24,313 nt of DNA from an uncultured bacterium. Its GTDB lineage: Bacteria > Verrucomicrobiota > Lentisphaeria > Victivallales > UBA1829. Position 1 is the stretch's first letter; each line of letters opens with the position of its first letter. The translations under genes were made by a program, and so were the position numbers. Positions 21,394 to 24,313 of the stretch are shown piece after piece. The notes beneath the pieces were generated by a model. It was given only the letters and a program-made list of their open reading frames with translations. It made no database searches and was not told the origin of the DNA. The stretch is taken from NCBI GenBank assembly GCA_900548385.1, contig URKJ01000054.1, positions 1-24,313 of the forward strand, given 5' to 3'.

Positions 21394-23079
21394 ATGGATA
21401 CAGCAACCGAAAATTCATCAAATTTCATTACAGAGATCATTGACGACGATCTGAAAACCGGCCGGCACGGCGGTCATGTCGTGACACGTTTTCCTCCGGA
21501 ACCGAACGGCTATCTTCATATCGGTCATGCAAAATCCATCTGTCTGAACTTCGGTCTGGCAAAACAGTATGGCGGAAAATGCCACATGCGTCTGGATGAT
21601 ACCAACCCCACGAAGGAAGATACGGAATATGTGGAATCTATTCTGGAAGACGTTCACTGGCTCGGTTGGGATTGGGGCGACAATCTGTTTTATGCATCGG
21701 ATTACTTCGACAAACTGTATGCGTATGCGGTTGAATTGATCAAGCGCGGCAAGGCGTATGTCTGTGATTTGTCCGATGAGGAATTCAAAGTATACAAAGG
21801 TTCGCTTACTGTGCCGGGAACGGCAAGTCCGAACCGGGATCGTTCAGTTGAAGAGAATCTTGCTCTGTTTGAACGGATGAAAAACGGGGAATTCCCGGAC
21901 GGTGCTTATGTTCTCCGGGCGAAAATCGACATGGCTTCGCCGAACATGCATATGCGCGATCCCGCGATATACCGGATCCGCCATGCACACCATCACCGGA
22001 CCGGCGACAAATGGTGCATTTACCCGCTGTACGATTTCGCTCATTGCCTTTCCGATTCAATCGAAGGAATTTCCAATTCAATCTGCACGTTGGAGTTTGA
22101 AATTCACCGTCCGCTCTATGACTGGATTCTGGATGCTCTTGAAACGCCGAGTCATCCGCAGCAGACCGAGTTTGCCCGTTTGAACCTGACCTATACCGTC
22201 ATGAGCAAGCGCAAGCTGCTGGAACTGGTGAAAGAGGGCAGGGTGGCTGGATGGGATGATCCCCGCATGCCGACAATTTGCGCTTACCGCCGTCGCGGAG
22301 TTCCTGCCGCAGCCATCCGCAGCTTCTGCGAAAAAGTCGGTGTGACGAAATTCAACAGTCTGACGGATGTCGCGCTTCTGGATTACTGCATCCGCGAAGA
22401 GCTGAATAAAACCGCAAATCGTTTCATGGCGGTGATGAACCCGGTCAAACTGATCATTGACAACTACCCGGATGATCTTGTCGAGGAGATGGACGCCGTC
22501 AACAATCCGGAAGATCCGTCTGCGGGTTCCCGTAAAGTTCCATTTACGAAAGAGCTCTATATCGAAGCGACGGATTTTATGGAAGAGCCTGTCAGACAGT
22601 TCCATCGTCTCGCTCCGGGCAAGGAAGTCCGTCTGCGTTATGCCTATCTGGTAACTTGTGTTTCGGTGGATAAAGACGCCGACGGCAATATTACAGCGAT
22701 CCACTGTACATACGATCCCGCAACGAAAGGCGGTAACGCCCCGGATGGACGCAAGGTGAAAGGCACGATCCACTGGCTTTCGGCAAAATACGCGAAAAAA
22801 GCCAAAGCGCGTCTGTACGACCGTTTGTTTACGATTGAAAATGTCGGTGAAATTCCCGATGGCGAAGATTACCGGAATTATCTGAATCCCGAATCTTTAA
22901 AGGAAGTGGACTGCTTCATCGAACCGGCACTTGCCTCCGCCGAACCGGGCATTGCCGTTCAGTTCGAGCGGACCGGTTATTTTTGCCCGGATGCCAAGGA
23001 TTCCACACCGGAGCTTCCGGTATTCAACCGCACGGTGCAGCTGAAAGATTCGTGGCAGAAAAAAGCGGCACAGTTATAA
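21394..23079 (+). CDS. glnS: Glutamine--tRNA ligase (GlnRS)
   Basis: 561 aa, the usual bacterial length. Class I catalytic motifs: FPPEPNGYLHIGHAKS (33-48, with HIGH at 42-45) and VMSKRKLLELV (269-279, KMSKS equivalent MSKRK). Glutamine-specific stretches include MRLDDTNPTKEDTEYVESI (65-83) and DFAHCLSDSIEGISNSICTLEFE (214-236), with the anticodon-binding beta-barrels from about 340 to 550. It charges tRNA-Gln directly with glutamine in the cytoplasm; a substrate tRNA, with anticodon CUG, is encoded at 9463-9536. AAGGAG lies about 10 nt before the ATG, slightly long. It ends in a textbook terminator. Direct glutaminylation is less common in bacteria than the GatCAB route and was probably acquired early by this lineage; no gat genes are seen here. 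Confidence 0.97.
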   Translation: MDTATENSSNFITEIIDDDLKTGRHGGHVVTRFPPEPNGYLHIGHAKSICLNFGLAKQYGGKCHMRLDDTNPTKEDTEYVESILEDVHWLGWDWGDNLFYASDYFDKLYAYAVELIKRGKAYVCDLSDEEFKVYKGSLTVPGTASPNRDRSVEENLALFERMKNGEFPDGAYVLRAKIDMASPNMHMRDPAIYRIRHAHHHRTGDKWCIYPLYDFAHCLSDSIEGISNSICTLEFEIHRPLYDWILDALETPSHPQQTEFARLNLTYTVMSKRKLLELVKEGRVAGWDDPRMPTICAYRRRGVPAAAIRSFCEKVGVTKFNSLTDVALLDYCIREELNKTANRFMAVMNPVKLIIDNYPDDLVEEMDAVNNPEDPSAGSRKVPFTKELYIEATDFMEEPVRQFHRLAPGKEVRLRYAYLVTCVSVDKDADGNITAIHCTYDPATKGGNAPDGRKVKGTIHWLSAKYAKKAKARLYDRLFTIENVGEIPDGEDYRNYLNPESLKEVDCFIEPALASAEPGIAVQFERTGYFCPDAKDSTPELPVFNRTVQLKDSWQKKAAQL

Positions 23080-23141
23080 CAAGAAATCTATAGGACCTGT
23101 TGCAAAACAGGTCTTTTTTTTATTTGCACTATAACAAGAAA
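23075..23141. repeat. 12-bp direct repeats flanking the glnS terminator
   Basis: TATAACAAGAAA occurs at 23075-23086 (over the glnS stop) and again at 23130-23141 (just before the next gene's ribosome site), 55 bp apart, with the terminator between them. Confidence 0.7.
23094..23121 (+). terminator. Intrinsic terminator of glnS
   Basis: GACCTGTT (23094-23101), tetraloop GCAA, AACAGGTC (23106-23113), followed by an uninterrupted T8 run. It starts 15 bp after the stop codon. Confidence 0.95.
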
Positions 23142-23156
23142 AGGGAAAGGGGATTT

Positions 23157-23786
23157 ATGGATACGGAAACCTGCTCCGCTCCGACAATCCTGGTGGAATC
23201 TGTCGGAGTCTTTGAAACGAACTGTTATTTTGTATATCCGCGGAATAACGGGCCGCTTTTCATTATTGATCCCGGCGGGGATCCGGAAAAGCTGTTGGCA
23301 AACATTCCGCAATTTCCAACCGGAGAATATGTAATTCTCCTGACTCATGCGCATGTGGACCACATCAGCGGGGCAGGGGCTGTCGCCGAAAAACTGGGAA
23401 TCAAAACGGTTTTCGTGTCTCCGGAAGACCAGCCGCTTTATCAAAGCCGTGAAAACGCCCTTCTTCCGTTTCTTCCTCCGGCTCAGGGACTTCCGCCGAC
23501 AGTCTGGCCGCCGGAATATCCGGATTTCAAGGTGATTTCTACTCCGGGTCATACCCGTGGCGGAGTCTGTTACTGGTTTGAATCTTTGAATGCACTGTTC
23601 AGTGGAGATACATTGTTCAGCGGTTCAATCGGCCGCACGGATCTTCCCGGCGGCGATTTTGATACCATTATGACCTCCATCCGGAAAAAGCTCCTTACTC
23701 TTCCGGAAAATCTTCGTATCTTCCCCGGACATGGTGAAGAAAGTACGATCGGAATAGAGAAATCTTTCAATCCTTATCTTCGCTGA
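23157..23786 (+). CDS. MBL-fold metallo-hydrolase, glyoxalase II-like
   Basis: 209 aa from the ATG at 23157, which follows AGGGG; upstream in-frame codons would run into the glnS terminator. Metal-site motifs of the metallo-beta-lactamase superfamily are complete: THAHVDH (H64, H66, D68, H69), PGHTRGG (H132), SGDTLF (D151) and FPGHGEES (H192). The compact size and GDTLFSGSIGRTDLPGG segment match YcbL-type hydrolases, which cleave S-lactoylglutathione-like thioesters; the natural thioester here is unknown. Cytoplasmic, binding two Zn or Fe ions. The terminator ahead suggests separate expression; a TATAAC (23130-23135) may serve as a -10 element but no good -35 is seen. Its own terminator follows 17 bp after the stop. 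Confidence 0.92.
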   Translation: MDTETCSAPTILVESVGVFETNCYFVYPRNNGPLFIIDPGGDPEKLLANIPQFPTGEYVILLTHAHVDHISGAGAVAEKLGIKTVFVSPEDQPLYQSRENALLPFLPPAQGLPPTVWPPEYPDFKVISTPGHTRGGVCYWFESLNALFSGDTLFSGSIGRTDLPGGDFDTIMTSIRKKLLTLPENLRIFPGHGEESTIGIEKSFNPYLR

Positions 23787-23803
23787 AAATCGCCATGTTT
23801 GTC

Positions 23804-23850
23804 CGGGCAGGGTGTTGATTATCTTTAACCCCTGCCCGTTTTTATTTTTT
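23804..23850 (+). terminator. Intrinsic terminator of the MBL-fold gene
   Basis: CGGGCAGGG (23804-23812) pairs with CCCTGCCCG (23830-23838) across a 17-nt loop, followed by TTTTTATTTTTT. Confidence 0.9.
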
Positions 23851-24065
23851 ATTTACAGATCCTGCCGTTTTATTTGCAGATTCTCACGGTTGACATCAAC
23901 CGCTTTTCAGACATCACAAGTCGGACTGCTTAAACATATGCACAGTTATGTTCAAAAGCCACAATAAGTATCAACATTTTATTGACAATTAACGATGAAA
24001 TGGACATAACCTGCTGATAATGAACATGCAGTCCCTCGCATCCCCTACCCGGAGAAATACGCTTG

Positions 24066-24093
24066 ACTTAACATAATATATATTATGCGACAT
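24066..24093 (-). other. dif: dif-like XerCD recombination site
   Basis: Read on the minus strand the 28 bp give a left arm ATGTCGCATAA, centre TATATA and right arm TTATGTTAAGT. E. coli dif, from memory, is GGTGCGCATAA, TGTATA, TTATGTTAAAT: 22 of 28 positions agree, including 10 of 11 in the XerD arm. The core CATAATATATATTATG is a perfect palindrome. It is intergenic, about 230 bp past the last terminator. It would be where XerC/XerD resolve chromosome dimers, or an attachment site for Xer-dependent elements. Confidence 0.85.
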
Positions 24094-24150
24094 TCTAAAA
24101 CCTGTGATACTAATACTGCATCAAGAGTAATTTGTCAAATAGATTTGCAT

Positions 24151-24226
24151 AAAAAAAGCGTTTTTTTGTTTCGGCTACCGCCGACCAACTTATTCAGTTG
24201 GATCGAACCAGGTGCCCAGCACCTGG
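24151..24226 (-). ncRNA. Candidate structured RNA or hairpin cluster
   Basis: Three consecutive perfect stem-loops: TCGGC-4-GCCGA (24171-24184), CCAACT-5-AGTTGG (24185-24201) and CCAGGTGC-3-GCACCTGG (24208-24226). On the minus strand they are followed by A7-CGC-T7 (24167-24151), which ends in a U-run like a terminator. No tRNA or known RNA family is recognised. Alternatives are a protein-binding repeat or part of a mobile element. Confidence 0.35.
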
Positions 24227-24272
24227 ACCATAGACAATCTACTGCAAATAAACTTATCGTATTGAATGTCAT

Positions 24273-24313
24273 CTGTCTCTTATACACATCTGACGCTGCC
24301 GACGACTTAATAG
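24273..24313. other. Sequencing adapter (Nextera) and index, not genomic
   Basis: 24273-24291 is the Tn5 mosaic end CTGTCTCTTATACACATCT, followed by GACGCTGCCGACGA, together the complement of the Nextera read-1 adapter. The last 8 bases CTTAATAG are the complement of CTATTAAG, which I recall as i5 index S518. Trim before use. Confidence 0.97.

Larger units (their letters stand above)
23851..24272. other. Non-coding AT-rich tail of the contig
   Basis: No credible gene is visible in about 420 bp. Small dyads are CGGTTG-4-CAACCG (23887-23902) and AACATA-8-TATGTT around 23933-23952. The dif-like site and the hairpin row, listed separately, are here. On the minus strand a 27-codon open frame runs from the genuine sequence end to a TAA near 24195, too short to call. 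Confidence 0.6.

Noticed and set aside
24064..24089. A sigma-70 promoter reading TTGACT ... TATGCG
   Set aside because: The palindromic core and arm layout match dif much better, and no gene follows on the plus strand.
24185..24207. An integron attC-like core (GTTGGAT resembles GTTRRRY)
   Set aside because: The matching RYYYAAC box is absent (GACCAAC has A where Y is needed) and there is no gene cassette or integrase nearby.
24171..24226. tRNA-like folding, because the minus strand contains GGTTCGATCC
   Set aside because: The bases flanking TTCGATC do not form a T stem, and no acceptor or anticodon stem can be drawn.
24195..24272. C-terminus of a protein gene on minus ending MVQVLGTWFDPTE
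   Set aside because: Only 27 codons up to the adapter, no recognisable family, and the same bases form perfect hairpins; cannot be supported without sequence beyond the contig end.

Overview
The window reads as a piece of an anaerobic, probably gut-associated member of the Lentisphaerota/Victivallales (PVC group). This is inferred from the gene mix: a short prepilin-type protein with an SLIELLV head, large glycoside hydrolases of the GH42-like and DUF5060 types, rubrerythrin, and GlnRS together with tRNA-Gln. No rRNA or marker phylogeny supports the placement. The last 41 bases are not biological: 24273-24305 is Illumina Nextera adapter and 24306-24313 looks like an index, so this is an untrimmed contig end.

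Layout. 1-2393 (minus): a left-truncated ArcD/AaxC-type basic amino acid antiporter, a small encapsulin-type ferritin (EncFtn-like) gene 15 bp upstream of it, and, behind a strong terminator, a hemerythrin-fold protein that has lost six of seven iron ligands. 2695-7740: two short-chain dehydrogenases on plus flank a minus-strand pair, a Wzm-type ABC-2 permease and a 715-aa GH42-like hydrolase; an MGMT-domain gene follows the second dehydrogenase. 7810-9228 (minus): rubrerythrin, a TSCPD protein and an AT-rich three-helix membrane protein. 9463-9536: tRNA-Gln(CUG). 9753-11726 (minus): azlD, azlC and a cytosolic 5'-nucleotidase. 11998-13101: a MalK/UgpC-type ATPase with no permeases nearby.

13135-21324 is the most distinctive part. 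A divergent AraC-family regulator faces a four-gene, translationally coupled operon: membrane GT2 polysaccharide synthase, pseudopilin-like protein, secreted clan-A glycoside hydrolase with an N-terminal DUF5060-like region, and a secreted protein with a PA14-like domain and a degenerate SGNH-like domain. A near-consensus promoter drives it, and a 14-bp inverted repeat brackets that promoter. I infer a regulated system for making, trimming or anchoring an extracellular glycan.

21394-23786: glnS, a textbook terminator and a glyoxalase-II-like metallo-hydrolase. 23787-24272 is non-coding. It holds a terminator, a 28-bp sequence closely matching the XerCD recombination site dif (24066-24093) and a row of three hairpins beside a U-tract signal. 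The dif match would put this contig end at the replication terminus, or at a Xer-integrated element.
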